From Alicyclobacillus sp. (GTDB taxonomy: Bacteria > Bacillota > Bacilli > Alicyclobacillales > Alicyclobacillaceae): a stretch of DNA of 64,000 nucleotides. This document shows, piece after piece, positions 1 to 9,074 of the stretch. The position numbers and the translations under genes were made by a program. Position 1 is the first letter of the stretch. Every line of letters begins with the position of its first letter. The notes beneath the pieces were generated by a model, which made no database searches, had not been told where the DNA came from, and saw nothing but the letters and a program-made list of their open reading frames with translations. The stretch is taken from the NCBI GenBank assembly GCA_023511725.1, contig JAIMAY010000007.1, forward strand, positions 1 through 64,000. The letters are read 5' to 3'.

Positions 1-341
1 TCAATGATGTTTGCCCTGAAGATGTTTGCTGTCTCTACTACCTCTGCCCGTTTGTCTGGTGGCGCATTTACTTTAATTAAAACCAGCTCGCGCTCAACCG
101 AATCCTTAGGGTCTAAATCGCTAATCTTTAATACATTTACTAATTTATGTAATTGCTTGGTTATCTGCTCTAACTTAAGATCATCTGCATCTATGACAAT
201 CGTCATGCGTGAGATATTTGGATCTTCTGTTGGCCCAACAGCAAGACTTTCAATATTAAACCCGCGCCTGCTAAAGAGGCCGGAGACTCTTGCTAGGACA
301 CCTGGTTTATTTTCCACTAGAACTGATAAGATGTGCTTCAC
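1..341 (-). CDS. ilvN: Acetolactate synthase small (regulatory) subunit, 3'-truncated by window edge
   Basis: Reading the minus strand from a GTG at 341 gives an open frame to the left edge (113 codons, no stop). It begins with the ACT-domain signature of Ilv[21 protein letters not shown], then [17 protein letters not shown], then SRMTIVID. IlvN binds valine and controls the catalytic subunit IlvB. The start is supported by a purine-rich Shine-Dalgarno run (GAGGAGG) a few bases upstream. The gene overlaps the 3' end of ilvB by 35 nt, the usual ilvBN coupling. Codon use (TTA, ATA, AAA) and GC content of about 40-45% differ sharply from everything right of about 1.19 kb, so this gene belongs to the AT-richer tract. 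The C-terminal part lies outside the window. Confidence 0.93.
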   Translation of the reverse strand, partial: MKHILSVLVENKPGVLARVSGLFSRRGFNIESLAVGPTEDPNISRMTIVIDADDLKLEQITKQLHKLVNVLKISDLDPKDSVERELVLIKVNAPPDKRAEVVETANIFRANII

Positions 342-2124
342 TCCCTACCTCCTCCTCTTCTTCATCAATCATCTGACTTAAAGAAGCCCCAGGTATTCCG
401 CCAAGCATTTCATCAATTGAGGCACCAGGCGCAACCATCGGGAATACATTTTCTTCTCTTGCAACCATAAAATCAATTAGGATGGGTTTCCTGTCTTTAA
501 TTGCTTTCTTTAGTATCTTTGAGACATCACCTACATCGGTTACTCTTACGCCCTTAATACCATATGCTTCCGCCAGCTTTACAAAATCCGGCGTGCCAAC
601 ATTTAAATCAACCTGTGAATACCTCTTCTTATAGAAAAGCTCCTGCCACTGGCGAACCATTCCAAGATATCCGTTATTCAGGATTGCAATTATAATTGGG
701 AGTTTATTGGCTGCAACCGTTGCCAGTTCTTGCGATACCATCTGAATGCTTCCGTCGCCGTCGATATCAATAACTACTGCATCTGGCCGGCCGATTTGCG
801 CACCAATAGCAGCTGGAAGGCCAAAACCCATGGTTCCCAAGCCGCCGGAAGAAATAAAACTTCTTGGCCTGTTTGCACTATAGAACTGAGCAGCCCACAT
901 CTGGTTTTGACCAACACCAGTAGTTACTATAACATCCATGTCTTTGGTGAGTTTATTAATTGTTTCAACAACATATTCCGGCCTTATAGCACCATCTTGG
1001 TGGTAATGAAGCGGATACTTTTTCTTCCAGCTCGCAATTAGCTCGTGCCATCTGGTTTTATCGGAATGAGGCGTTTTTCCTTTCTTAATCTCTGCCACCA
1101 GGTCTTTCAGTACTATCTTTGCATCACCAACAATCGGTAGATGGGCTGGTATATTTTTGCTTATCTCTGCCGGATCGATATCGATATGAACGACCTTGGC
1201 CTGCCGCGCGAAGTGGGCCAGATTGCCCGTCACCCGATCATCGAAGCGGGCGCCGATGTTGATCAGGAGGTCGCACTCGTACAGCGCCATGTTGGCCGCG
1301 TACGTGCCGTGCATCCCGGCCATACCGAGGAACAGCGGATGCTGGCCCGGAAAGCCCCCGAGCCCGAGCAGCGTGTTCGTCACCGGGATGCCGAGGCGCT
1401 CGGCGAACGCCACCAAAAGCTCCGCCGCACGCGCGTGGATGATGCCCGCGCCGGCCAGGATCACGGGCCGCTCGGCTTCCCGCAGCGCCGCGGCAATCTT
1501 GCGGATCTGCAGCCGGTTGGGGACGTACGTCGGCTGATAGCCGGGGATGTGGACCTTCTGGTCATAGTCGAACGGCCCCACCGCCGTCGCGATGTCCTTC
1601 GGCAGGTCAATCAGCACCGGCCCGGGCCGACCCGTCGCCGCGATGTGGAACGCCTCCTTGATCACCCCCGGCAACTCCGCCACATCCCGCACCTGGTAGT
1701 TGTGCTTGGTGATGGGCATGGTGATGCCGAGCACGGATGCCTCTTGGAAGGCATCGGTGCCGATCACGCTCGTCGCCACCTGCCCGGTGAACACCACGAG
1801 CGGGAGGGAATCCATCATCGCATCGGTCAGGCCGGTGACCAGGTTGGTCGCGCCCGGGCCGGAGGTGGCGATGACCACGCCGGGCCGCCCGCTGACGCGC
1901 GCGTAGCCCTCCGCGGCATGGATGGCACCCTGCTCGTGTCGCGTCAGCACATGGCGGATGCCGCACTGATACAGGGCGTCGTAGACGGGCAGGACGGCGC
2001 CGCCGGGGTAGCCGAAGACGACCTCCACCTGCTCCCGCCGCAGCGCCTCCACCAGCATCTGTGCTCCCGTGATCATCGCGGGCGCAGCGGCTCGCGCCCC
2101 TTCGCGCCTCAGGTTCACGCTCAT
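307..2124 (-). CDS. ilvB: Acetolactate synthase large (catalytic) subunit, compositionally chimeric
   Basis: ThDP enzyme joining two pyruvates, or pyruvate and 2-oxobutyrate, in the first step of valine/leucine/isoleucine synthesis. The 605-residue product has the family's usual length. It has the N-terminal motif [16 protein letters not shown], the catalytic-Glu segment [15 protein letters not shown], and a C-terminal ThDP/Mg motif GDGS...LNN. The ATG at 2124 follows AAAGGAGGG and is chosen over an upstream in-frame TTG at 2145. ilvD ends 25 nt upstream; ilvN overlaps the end. The first ~311 codons are GC-rich like the rest of the window, while the last ~294 are AT-rich. The frame stays open across the switch, which falls in the highly conserved [11 protein letters not shown] segment. 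The protein may therefore be a true recombinant or an assembly artefact. Confidence 0.95.
   Translation of the reverse strand: MSVNLRREGARAAAPAMITGAQMLVEALRREQVEVVFGYPGGAVLPVYDALYQCGIRHVLTRHEQGAIHAAEGYARVSGRPGVVIATSGPGATNLVTGLTDAMMDSLPLVVFTGQVATSVIGTDAFQEASVLGITMPITKHNYQVRDVAELPGVIKEAFHIAATGRPGPVLIDLPKDIATAVGPFDYDQKVHIPGYQPTYVPNRLQIRKIAAALREAERPVILAGAGIIHARAAELLVAFAERLGIPVTNTLLGLGGFPGQHPLFLGMAGMHGTYAANMALYECDLLINIGARFDDRVTGNLAHFARQAKVVHIDIDPAEISKNIPAHLPIVGDAKIVLKDLVAEIKKGKTPHSDKTRWHELIASWKKKYPLHYHQDGAIRPEYVVETINKLTKDMDVIVTTGVGQNQMWAAQFYSANRPRSFISSGGLGTMGFGLPAAIGAQIGRPDAVVIDIDGDGSIQMVSQELATVAANKLPIIIAILNNGYLGMVRQWQELFYKKRYSQVDLNVGTPDFVKLAEAYGIKGVRVTDVGDVSKILKKAIKDRKPILIDFMVAREENVFPMVAPGASIDEMLGGIPGASLSQMIDEEEEEVGSEAHLISSSGK
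1160..1205. other. Abrupt base-composition junction inside ilvB
   Basis: Left of about 1170 the sequence is AT-rich with T/A-ending codons. Right of about 1195 it is GC-rich with G/C-ending codons, and it stays so to the end of the window. The change takes place within a few tens of bases, over codons for the conserved HIDIDPAEI motif. No direct repeat, insertion sequence or frameshift is visible at the junction. A conserved stretch of this kind is where homologous recombination, or a false k-mer join in assembly, would occur. Confidence 0.85.
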
Positions 2125-2149
2125 CTCGGATTCCCTCCTTTGCACAAGC

Positions 2150-3817
2150 TCAAATTTTGAGAACGCCGCCAGTGTTGGCGGACGTCACCAGCTTGGCGTA
2201 ACGGCCCAGCCAGCCGTGCCGGATCTTCGGCTCCGGCGCCTGCCACGCCGCGCGCCGCTGGGCCAGTTCCGCATCGTCCACGAGCAGCTCGATGCGGCGT
2301 TCATCGAGATCGATCCGGATCCGGTCGCCGTTTTCCACCAGCGCCAGCGGCCCGCCCTCCGCGGCCTCCGGTGAGATATGGCCGACGCAGATGCCGCGCG
2401 TGGCCCCGGAGAAGCGCCCGTCCGTGATCAGCGCCACCTCGGTGCTGAGCCCGCGGCCGACAATCTCCGATGTCGGCGCAAGCATCTCTGGCATGCCCGG
2501 TCCGCCCTTCGGGCCCTCGTAGCGGATCACCACCGCATGGCCAGGTTGCACGGCGCCGCTGCGGATGCCTTCGATGGCCTCGTCCTGCGAGTCGAACACG
2601 ATGGCCTCGCCCTCGAAGCGGCGAATGGATGGGTCCACCGCGCCCACCTTGATCACCGCCCCGTCCGGCGCCAGGTTGCCGTACAGGATGGAGAGGCCCC
2701 CCACCGGGCTGTAGGCGTTCTCCACCGGGCGGATCACATCGGGATTGCGGATGTCGGCGCCCGCGACATTCTCCGCCAGCGTCCGACCGGTCACGGTGAT
2801 GCGGTCCGGATGCAGCGCTTCCGGCACCCTCAGCAACTCCTTGAGGATGGCGCTGATGCCGCCGGCAAGGTGCACGTCGTGGATGGAGTAGTCGGACGCC
2901 GGGCTGATCTTCGCCAGATACGGCACACGTCTGGCGATCTCGTTGATCCGCTCGAGGTCATACTCAATCCCGGCCTCGTGCGCGATGGCCAGCAGATGCA
3001 GCACGGTGTTGGTGGAGCCGCCCATCGCCATGTCGAGGGCGAAGGCGTCGTCGATGGCTTCCCTGGTGATGATGTCGCGCGGGCGGATGTTCTGCTCGAC
3101 CATCCGCATCAGATGCTGAGCGGCCTCGCGGATGAGTTGGTGCCGCTCGGGCGAGGTGGCGAGGATGGTGCCATTGCCCGGCGGGGCGATGCCGAGCACC
3201 TCCATGATGCAGTTCATCGAATTGGCGGTGAACATGCCGGAACACGACCCACAGGTGGGACAGGCATTGCGCTCGATGTCGGTGAGTTCCTCCTCGCTCA
3301 TCTTGCCGGACAGATAGCTGCCCACGCCTTCAAACACGGACGACAGCGACAGCGGCCTGCCGCTGCTGCTGCGGCCCGCTGCCATCGGTCCGCCTGAGAC
3401 AAAGACACAGGGCACGTTGACCCGCACCGCGGCCATCAGCATGCCGGGCGTGATCTTGTCGCAGTTGGGGATAAAGAAGATGCCGTCGAACCAATGGGCG
3501 TTGATCATCGTCTCGGCGCTGTCGGCGATGAGCTCGCGGCTCGGCAGCGAATAGCGCATGCCGATGTGGCCCATGGCGATACCGTCGTCGACACCGATGG
3601 TGTTGAACTCAAACGGGACGCCGCCGGCCTCGCGAATGGCTTCTTTCACCACCTCCGCAAATTCACGCAGGTGCTTGTGGCCGGGAACGATATCGACGTA
3701 GGAGTTGCAGACGCCGATGAACGGCTTGGGCAGATCGGTGGGCCGCACGCCTGTCGCGTACAGCAGGCTTCGGTGCGGTGCCCGGTCCACGCCCTTTTTG
3801 ATCATGTCACTGCGCAT
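2150..3817 (-). CDS. ilvD: Dihydroxy-acid dehydratase
   Basis: Iron-sulfur dehydratase converting 2,3-dihydroxy acids to 2-oxo acids in branched-chain amino acid synthesis. The 555-residue protein has the family landmarks in order: [15 protein letters not shown] near the N-terminus, [29 protein letters not shown] (cluster-ligand cysteines), [14 protein letters not shown], and [10 protein letters not shown] near the C-terminus. The ATG at 3817 follows GGAGGGAGCGTAC. It lies 33 nt downstream of ilvE and 25 nt upstream of ilvB on the same strand, so the three are almost certainly cotranscribed. Nothing is missing or unusual. Confidence 0.97.
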   Translation of the reverse strand: MRSDMIKKGVDRAPHRSLLYATGVRPTDLPKPFIGVCNSYVDIVPGHKHLREFAEVVKEAIREAGGVPFEFNTIGVDDGIAMGHIGMRYSLPSRELIADSAETMINAHWFDGIFFIPNCDKITPGMLMAAVRVNVPCVFVSGGPMAAGRSSSGRPLSLSSVFEGVGSYLSGKMSEEELTDIERNACPTCGSCSGMFTANSMNCIMEVLGIAPPGNGTILATSPERHQLIREAAQHLMRMVEQNIRPRDIITREAIDDAFALDMAMGGSTNTVLHLLAIAHEAGIEYDLERINEIARRVPYLAKISPASDYSIHDVHLAGGISAILKELLRVPEALHPDRITVTGRTLAENVAGADIRNPDVIRPVENAYSPVGGLSILYGNLAPDGAVIKVGAVDPSIRRFEGEAIVFDSQDEAIEGIRSGAVQPGHAVVIRYEGPKGGPGMPEMLAPTSEIVGRGLSTEVALITDGRFSGATRGICVGHISPEAAEGGPLALVENGDRIRIDLDERRIELLVDDAELAQRRAAWQAPEPKIRHGWLGRYAKLVTSANTGGVLKI

Positions 3818-3850
3818 GTACGCTCCCTCCCTCCGGATCCGTTTGGCGCG

Positions 3851-4744
3851 TCAGGACACCGTGAGCTCGGGGTACACCCGGACCCCGTCCTCGCGCACCA
3901 GTTTCCGGAACCCCTCGAGCAACCGGTGCGTGTGCGGGCCGGGTTTGCCATCGCCAATCACCCGCCCATCCACCTTGACCACCGGCACCACCTCCGCGGC
4001 CGTACCGGTCAGGAAGACCTCCTCCGCGACGTACACGTCGTGCCGGGTAAAGGGCTCTTCGTGAACGACGTAGCCGAGTTCACGCGCGAGATCGATGATG
4101 GCGTTGCGCGTGATGCCCTCCAGCGCCCCCAGATAGCTGGGCGGCGTCCACAGTTCACCACGCCGGACGATGAAGATGTTGTCACCGGAGCACTCCGCCA
4201 CATAACCCTCGCTGTTCAGCATCAATGCTTCGCCGACCCCGGCCAGGTGCGCTTCGATTTTCACCAACACGTTGTTGAGATAGTTGAGCGACTTGATCTT
4301 TGGATTCAGCACATCGGACCGGTTCCGGCGTGTCGGTACGGTCACAATCTCCATGCCGTTGTCGTAGAACTCCTTGGGATACAGCGCCAGCTGCTCGGCG
4401 ATGCAGATCACCTGCGGCCTCCCACAGGTGAACGGATCCAGGCCGAGATTCCCCACACCACGCGAGACCACGAGCCGGATGTAGGCATCCTGCAGTTCGT
4501 TCTTGCGCACCGTGTCGACGACAATCTGTTGCATCTCCTCCAAGCTGTACGGGATCTCGAGGAGAATCGACTTGGCGGACTCGTACAGCCGCACGAGGTG
4601 CTCGTGCAGCTTGAAGACGTTGCCCGCGTACGCGCGAATGCCTTCAAACACGCCGTCGCCGTAGAGAAAACCGTGATCATACACCGAGACCTTGGCGTCC
4701 TCTTTCGCCACGAACTCGCCGTTCATGAAGATCCACTGTGTCAA
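3851..4744 (-). CDS. ilvE: Branched-chain amino acid aminotransferase
   Basis: Class IV PLP aminotransferase that interconverts 2-oxo acids and Val/Leu/Ile. Motifs are YDHGFLYGDGVFEGIRAY near the N-terminus, the PLP-lysine segment NPKIKSLNYLNN, and the C-terminal EVFLTGTAAEVVPV. The start is ambiguous. An open frame extends to 4852 and includes ATG at 4762 and GTG at 4753. I prefer TTG at 4744 because AGGGAG lies 8 nt upstream and the product then begins MTQWIFMNGEF, like most homologues (297 aa). This leaves a ~155-nt leader from the promoter at 4907-4936, with short GC-rich hairpins but no recognisable T-box. First gene of ilvEDBN. Confidence 0.93.
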   Translation of the reverse strand: MTQWIFMNGEFVAKEDAKVSVYDHGFLYGDGVFEGIRAYAGNVFKLHEHLVRLYESAKSILLEIPYSLEEMQQIVVDTVRKNELQDAYIRLVVSRGVGNLGLDPFTCGRPQVICIAEQLALYPKEFYDNGMEIVTVPTRRNRSDVLNPKIKSLNYLNNVLVKIEAHLAGVGEALMLNSEGYVAECSGDNIFIVRRGELWTPPSYLGALEGITRNAIIDLARELGYVVHEEPFTRHDVYVAEEVFLTGTAAEVVPVVKVDGRVIGDGKPGPHTHRLLEGFRKLVREDGVRVYPELTVS

Positions 4745-4906
4745 CGTTCCCACTCCCTGCATCTCAGCGCTTCTTGTTCCATCACGAGAAGGGATTGATA
4801 GACCTGAGATTGGTAGAAACAAACAGAGCATTCGATCCGCCGAAGGCGGCATGAGGCCGGCCCGCGCCGCATGGCGCCGGGCAAAGTGCGGTTCGAATTT
4901 TCGGTC

Positions 4907-4936
4907 ATTCTAATACGCTTGTTCCCAGACTGTCAA
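4907..4936 (-). promoter_or_regulatory. Sigma-A promoter of the ilvEDBN operon
   Basis: On the minus strand TTGACA (4931-4936) and TAGAAT (4907-4912) are separated by 18 bp, a near-consensus vegetative promoter. Transcription should start near 4900, giving a ~155-nt leader before the TTG of ilvE. The paired palindromes at 4963-4997 lie just upstream of the -35 box. Confidence 0.8.
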
Positions 4937-4962
4937 TACGCCGGATTCCCAAATGCAAGTTT

Positions 4963-4997
4963 GTAAGCGTTTACCTGAATCCCTCGTAAACGCTTAC
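4963..4997. promoter_or_regulatory. Paired cre/LacI-type operator boxes upstream of ilvE
   Basis: GTAAGCGTTTAC (4963-4974) and GTAAACGCTTAC (4986-4997) are exact reverse complements, and each is a near-palindrome about a central CG, as in CcpA/LacI-family sites. Their centres are 23 bp apart, about two helical turns, and lie near -68 and -91 from the predicted start. In Bacillus subtilis CcpA activates ilv-leu from an upstream cre, so activation is the likely role here. A further perfect palindrome, GCCAATATTGGC, lies at 5004-5015. The inverted pair could also fold as a hairpin, but its place upstream of the promoter favours protein binding. Confidence 0.6.
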
Positions 4998-5125
4998 TTA
5001 CGCGCCAATATTGGCTTGTTAAATTTTTTTGAACACACCGCCCGCGCAAGGGCCTGAAGGCATGTCCCGGCGGCGTGCTTCAAACCGCAACTGCGTGCCG
5101 CTCGCCGCCGGGCCTGCGCCTTGGC

Positions 5126-5335
5126 TCACGGTTTGCCGGTGGGCCGCTTGGGCTGCCGGGCATACACGCTGTTCTCCAGCCCGTCGATACTGGCGTTGAT
5201 GGCGCCCTGGATGTACGCATCATTCACCTGCTCCTGGGTGACCTCCGTGCCCGTCATCTCGTCCACAGCCTCCGCGCCCGCAGCCTCGCTGTAGGCGTCC
5301 GGGAGCCGCAGTTCACGGTCCGCCGGCGTGGCCAT
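5126..5335 (-). CDS. Small DUF4025-like protein (YozQ type), function unknown
   Basis: A 69-residue acidic protein. ATG at 5335 follows AAGGGGAG, which makes this start preferable to the upstream in-frame codon at 5419. The core EVTQEQVNDAYIQGAI resembles the short conserved block of DUF4025/YozQ-like Bacillales proteins, recalled from memory and not searched. There is no membrane segment, cysteine or obvious ligand site. The N-terminus is Ala/Glu-rich and probably disordered, and the tail is basic (RQPKRPTGKP). It is divergently placed to trxB and about 0.4 kb upstream of ilvE. I can assign no function. Confidence 0.6.
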   Translation of the reverse strand: MATPADRELRLPDAYSEAAGAEAVDEMTGTEVTQEQVNDAYIQGAINASIDGLENSVYARQPKRPTGKP

Positions 5336-5427
5336 CTCCCCTTGCCCCCCTTTCCTCGCAGATACTCTTACTGTGCCCGCTTCCTGGATTTCCATGCTGC
5401 GCGTCCGATGGATACCCATTTGTCCAT

Positions 5428-5456
5428 TTGGCTTTGCCTGCCGCTTTGGGTATGAT
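5428..5456 (+). promoter_or_regulatory. Promoter of trxB
   Basis: TTGGCT (5428-5433), a 17-bp spacer and TATGAT (5451-5456) form a good vegetative promoter. It lies 71 bp upstream of the trxB ATG. Confidence 0.6.
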
Positions 5457-5527
5457 CAAGCTGGCGGCCCTGCCACGGCACGCTCCGTCGGCAGCCGGTG
5501 CACCTTAACGCAGAGAGGTGGATACCC

Positions 5528-6496
5528 ATGGCACACCATCGGTTGATCATCTTGGGGACCGGCCCGGCCGGACTGACGGCGGCCATCTACGCGGCGCGCG
5601 CCAACCTGGAGCCGCTGGTGGTCGAGGGAACGGAGCCCGGCGGGCAACTGACTACCACCACCGAGGTTGAGAACTTCCCGGGCTTCCCGGATGGCATCCT
5701 GGGACCCGAATTGATGGACAACATGCGCAAGCAGGCCGAACGCTTTGGTGCGCGCTTCATGCAGGGCTGGGTGACGGAGGTGGATCTCAGCCAGCGCCCC
5801 TTCCGCGTCACCATCGGGGGCGGCGATGTGCATGAGGCGGACGCGCTGATCATTGCGACGGGGGCGTCGGCGAAGAAACTGGGCATCCCGGGCGAGGCCG
5901 AACTCACCGGGCGCGGCGTGTCCACATGCGCGACGTGCGATGGCTTCTTCTTCCGCGGCAAGCGCGTGATTGTCGTCGGCGGTGGCGATTCGGCGATGGA
6001 GGAAGCCACCTTCCTCACCAAGTTCGCCACGGAGGTCACCATCGTCCATCGCCGGAACGAGCTCCGCGCATCGAAGGTGATGCAGGAGCGCGCGCGCAAC
6101 AACCCGAAGATAAGCTGGGTGATGAATGTGACGCCGGTGAGCGTGATTGGCGAGGGGAACAAGGTGAAGGCACTCGAGGTACGCGACAACGCCACCGGCG
6201 AGGTCAGACAACTGGAGACAGACGGTGTGTTCGTCGCCATCGGCCACACGCCCAACACCGGCTTCCTGCAGGGTCAACTGGAGTTGAATGAACTGGGGTA
6301 CATCCAAACGCGCGGCGTGAGCACCGCCACCAGTGTCGAGGGCGTGTTCGCGTGCGGCGATGTGATGGACCCCCATTATCGGCAGGCCATCACCGCCGCC
6401 GGTTCGGGATGCAAAGCGGCGATGGATGCAGAGCGCTTCCTTGAAGGCTCCAGCAGCCACGATTGGTCGGTGTCCGCGGGGAGCGCCCGCGCCTGA
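5528..6496 (+). CDS. trxB: Thioredoxin-disulfide reductase
   Basis: NADPH-dependent flavoprotein (322 aa) that reduces thioredoxin. It has the FAD fingerprint LGTGPAGLTAAIYAARA at the N-terminus, EPGGQLTTTTEVENFPGFP, the redox-active CATC pair (residues ~134-137), the NADPH fold VVGGGDSAMEEATFL, and the C-terminal FAD motif GVFACGDVMDPHYRQAITAAGSG. ATG at 5528 follows AGAGGTGG and is chosen over an in-frame upstream codon at 5498. Single-gene unit with its own promoter, ending in a shared hairpin terminator. Distant homologues reduce ferredoxin-type partners, but the CATC motif supports true TrxB. Confidence 0.95.
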   Translation: MAHHRLIILGTGPAGLTAAIYAARANLEPLVVEGTEPGGQLTTTTEVENFPGFPDGILGPELMDNMRKQAERFGARFMQGWVTEVDLSQRPFRVTIGGGDVHEADALIIATGASAKKLGIPGEAELTGRGVSTCATCDGFFFRGKRVIVVGGGDSAMEEATFLTKFATEVTIVHRRNELRASKVMQERARNNPKISWVMNVTPVSVIGEGNKVKALEVRDNATGEVRQLETDGVFVAIGHTPNTGFLQGQLELNELGYIQTRGVSTATSVEGVFACGDVMDPHYRQAITAAGSGCKAAMDAERFLEGSSSHDWSVSAGSARA

Positions 6497-6520
6497 GCCC
6501 GGTCCGGAGTCATGCATGCG

Positions 6521-6563
6521 AAAGGCCGCGTGCGGAGGTCAGCCACCTCCGTCCGCGGCCTTT
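6521..6563. terminator. Bidirectional hairpin between trxB and the thiolase gene
   Basis: Arms at 6521-6539 and 6545-6563 pair over 19 bp with two mismatches around a 5-nt loop. It lies between convergent genes. A short T stretch ends the stem on either strand, so it probably terminates both transcripts. Confidence 0.7.
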
Positions 6564-6603
6564 ACCGTTCGTACGCCGTGGGTCGGCAAGGATGAGGCCC
6601 GCA

Positions 6604-7770
6604 TCAACCCCGCTCAAACAGCGTCGCGATGCCCTGGCCACCACCGATGCACGCGGTGAGCAGCCCGTAGCGCGCGCCCCGGCGCTTCATCTCGTACAGC
6701 AGCTTCGTGGCCAGGATGGCGCCGGTCCCCGCAATGGGATGGCCGTGGGCGATGGCGCCGCCGTTCACGTTGAGCTTGGCGGGATCGAAATGCAATTCCC
6801 TGTCACACGCCAGCACCTGTGCCGCAAACGCCTCGTTGATCTCCACCAGGTCCATGTCATCCAGTGTGAGCCCCGTCTGCTTCAGCAGCTTCCGCACGGC
6901 GGGCACGGGTCCGATGCCCATGATGTTGGGATCCACCCCGGCAACGCTCATCGCCCGCACGGTGCCGAGGATCTCCAGTCCGAGTTGCTCCGCCCGTCGG
7001 CGCGACATCAGCACCAGCGCCGCCGCACCGTCGTTGATGCCGGAGCTGTTTCCCGCCGTCACGGTGCCGCCAGGCTTGAATGCGGGTTTGAGCTTGGCCA
7101 GCCCCTCCATCGTGGTGTCCGGCCGTGGGTGCTCATCCGTGTCGAACACCCGCGTGCCACCCTTGCCGTCCGGCACCTCGAGCGGCAGGATCTGCTCCTT
7201 GAAGCGGCCTTCGCGCATGGCCTCGGCCATCTTGCGCTGGCTATGGTAGGCGAACTCATCCTGCTCTTCCCGGGAAATGTTGTACCGCTCGGCCAGATTC
7301 TCAGCCGTGATGCCCATCGGCGGGTTGCCGATGCTGAGCGGCGCCAGCGGCGGCGTGAAGAACTCGGGCGGGGTGCGCTGAAACGCCTTGGTCGGACGGG
7401 CCATCAGATACGGCCGCCGCGTCAGACTTTCCGCGCCGCCCGCGACGAACACCTCGCCAACGCCCGCCATGATGGCCTGCGCAGCCAGATTCACCGCATT
7501 CATGCCCGATCCGCATTGTCTGTCCAGCGTCATGCCGGGCACGGTGATGGGCAGGCCCGCCTCCAGCGCGGCCAGACGCGCAAAGTTGCCACCACCGCCA
7601 AAGCAGTTGCCGAAGATCACATCGTCGATTTCCGCCGGATCAATGCCGGCCCGTCGGACCGCCTCGCGAATGACGGCGGCCGCGAACTGATAGGCGTGCA
7701 GGTCCTTGAGCGCACCGCCTTCGCGCGCGATGGCCGTGCGGACCGCCGAGACCACCACGGCTTCCGCCAT
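6604..7770 (-). CDS. Acetyl-CoA C-acyltransferase (beta-ketothiolase)
   Basis: Catalyses thiolytic cleavage or Claisen condensation of 3-oxoacyl-CoA. The 388-residue protein has the nucleophilic Cys86 in [13 protein letters not shown], the [18 protein letters not shown] histidine motif, and the C-terminal catalytic cysteine in TACIGGGQG, so it should be a fully active thiolase. ATG at 7770 follows GAAAGGATG and is preferred over an upstream in-frame start at 7818. It lies 66 nt downstream of an IclR regulator and the MaoC hydratase pair, which fits a beta-oxidation role. Biosynthetic and degradative thiolases cannot be told apart from this alone. Confidence 0.93.
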   Translation of the reverse strand: MAEAVVVSAVRTAIAREGGALKDLHAYQFAAAVIREAVRRAGIDPAEIDDVIFGNCFGGGGNFARLAALEAGLPITVPGMTLDRQCGSGMNAVNLAAQAIMAGVGEVFVAGGAESLTRRPYLMARPTKAFQRTPPEFFTPPLAPLSIGNPPMGITAENLAERYNISREEQDEFAYHSQRKMAEAMREGRFKEQILPLEVPDGKGGTRVFDTDEHPRPDTTMEGLAKLKPAFKPGGTVTAGNSSGINDGAAALVLMSRRRAEQLGLEILGTVRAMSVAGVDPNIMGIGPVPAVRKLLKQTGLTLDDMDLVEINEAFAAQVLACDRELHFDPAKLNVNGGAIAHGHPIAGTGAILATKLLYEMKRRGARYGLLTACIGGGQGIATLFERG

Positions 7771-7836
7771 ATCTGTATCATCCTTTCTCGTCCTGTGGAC
7801 GCTGTGCTCTTTCCCCATGGCTGGTGCCCGGCGAAC

Positions 7837-8619
7837 TCAGCCCCAACTCGGCCGGTGCTGATATCCGCTCCATTCCGACAGCTTGCGCGTGCTTTCCAGC
7901 AGCGTCTGGATGGCGAGTTGCTCGCGCTCAGCTGTCAGCTGCGAGGTCATGACCAAACAGGCCATGACGAGCTCGACCTCGCCGGCCCGGTTGAAGATGG
8001 GCGCGGCGATGGCCGAGATGCCGGGCGTGAGTTCCGCGTGCGAGACGGCATAGCCCTGCCGCCTCACCTCGCGCAGGATTTCGATAAATTTGTCCGCATC
8101 CGTCACCGTGTACGGTGTGTAGGCGCGCAGACCCGCCTGAATGAAGCGCTGCCACGCGTCCTCCGAGTCGAATGCGAGAAAGCAGCGGCCGAACGCCGCG
8201 CCTGTGATGGGAAACTGCTGCCCCACGGAAACGGCGATCCTCACCCCTTCCCCGGGCGGTTCCGCCGATCCGATGTAGATCAGCCGGTCATCCTTCAGCC
8301 GTTTGACGAGCACAGTCGTCATGCCCGTCACCGCCGCCACCTGGCGGATCTCGCTCATGGCGCTGGCCACCGTGTCATTCAACTCGCTGGCGCGCGTGCC
8401 GAGCGGGATCAGGTACGGTCCCAGCGAGTATTTGCGCGTGTCCGGATCATACTTGACAAAATCCTCTTTCTCGAGGGTGCGCAACACCCGCAGGCAGGTG
8501 GTCTTGTTGACCTCCAGCTTCTCGGCGATCTCTTTTAACGAGCAGCTCCTGTACTTGTAGCGGCTGAGCATCTTGAGAATGCGCGCCGCGAGCGCAACCG
8601 AAGGCACCTGATAGTCCAC
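7837..8619 (-). CDS. IclR-family transcriptional regulator
   Basis: A 260-residue regulator. The N-terminal winged helix-turn-helix covers about residues 5-65 (SLKEIAEKLEVNKTTCLRVLRTLEKEDFV), followed by an effector-binding GAF-like IclR domain with GTRASELNDTVASAMSEI and GISAIAAPIFNRAGE. IclR proteins usually sense a small carboxylate or aromatic acid and control adjacent catabolic genes. The gene sits between the MaoC pair and the thiolase on the same strand, so it probably controls this cluster and perhaps the Liv transporter. GTG at 8619 follows GAGGATGAG. The inducer cannot be deduced. Confidence 0.92.
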   Translation of the reverse strand: MDYQVPSVALAARILKMLSRYKYRSCSLKEIAEKLEVNKTTCLRVLRTLEKEDFVKYDPDTRKYSLGPYLIPLGTRASELNDTVASAMSEIRQVAAVTGMTTVLVKRLKDDRLIYIGSAEPPGEGVRIAVSVGQQFPITGAAFGRCFLAFDSEDAWQRFIQAGLRAYTPYTVTDADKFIEILREVRRQGYAVSHAELTPGISAIAAPIFNRAGEVELVMACLVMTSQLTAEREQLAIQTLLESTRKLSEWSGYQHRPSWG

Positions 8620-8660
8620 AACTCATCCTCATTCCGCGACCAGATTTCACCTTATCCACA

Positions 8661-9074
8661 TCACACAGGCACGCGGAAACGCGCCTGGCCCGCGACGACA
8701 CGATTGCCGCCGCTCGACTTGGTCGCCCAGATGTCACACTCGACGGTTTGCCAGCCGCCCGCTTCCTCGACGGCCTTGACCTCGCCCTCACAGGTGATGA
8801 CATCCCCGGGCCGGACCATATCGATGAAACGCACGCCGAACTTTTCCAGTGCGCCCTCGTCCCCGATGGTTTCCGTAAGCATCTGCCCAACGAACGCCAT
8901 CGTCAACATCCCGTGGGCAATGACGCCTCCCAGCCCCGCTTGGACAGCGAACTCCTCCACCGTGTGGATGGGATTGAAATCGCCCGAGGCTCCGGAGTAC
9001 ATGACAAGCTGCGTCTTCGTTACCGGAGGCTTCACCAACGGTCCTATGCGGTCTCCCACCTGAAAACGCGCCAT
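8661..9074 (-). CDS. MaoC-type (R)-enoyl-CoA hydratase, catalytic subunit
   Basis: A 137-residue single hot-dog protein. It keeps the hydratase-2 catalytic pair in SGDFNPIHTVEEFA and the following GGVIAHGML block, so it should hydrate or dehydrate acyl-CoA esters. ATG at 9074 shares one base with the stop of the preceding gene and lies 7 nt after GGAGGGCG, so the two are translationally coupled. The partner (9074-9526) is a MaoC N-half-like protein without the histidine. The pair matches the heteromeric hydratases made of two half-size chains, as in steroid side-chain ChsH1/ChsH2. The substrate is unknown. Confidence 0.88.
   Translation of the reverse strand: MARFQVGDRIGPLVKPPVTKTQLVMYSGASGDFNPIHTVEEFAVQAGLGGVIAHGMLTMAFVGQMLTETIGDEGALEKFGVRFIDMVRPGDVITCEGEVKAVEEAGGWQTVECDIWATKSSGGNRVVAGQARFRVPV

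Noticed and set aside
4745-4906. T-box riboswitch or leucine-rich leader peptide upstream of ilvE
   Set aside because: No AGGGTGGNACCGCG antiterminator sequence, no terminator before the start codon and no run of Leu/Val/Ile codons; the GGGAGTGG motif is just the ribosome site.
4963-4997. Intrinsic terminator formed by the inverted repeat
   Set aside because: An A/T-containing 12-bp stem with an 11-nt loop; the nearest T run is 26 nt beyond. Its place upstream of a strong promoter fits operator boxes better.
6604-7770. Thiolase as a second Cys-less aldolase
   Set aside because: Unlike the protein at 39110-40255 it has Cys86, the GHP histidine and the C-terminal Cys, so it is a regular thiolase.
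8644-8659. Half-site TTTCAC just upstream of the IclR gene
   Set aside because: Only one arm is present; symmetry is lost, so it was not counted as an operator.
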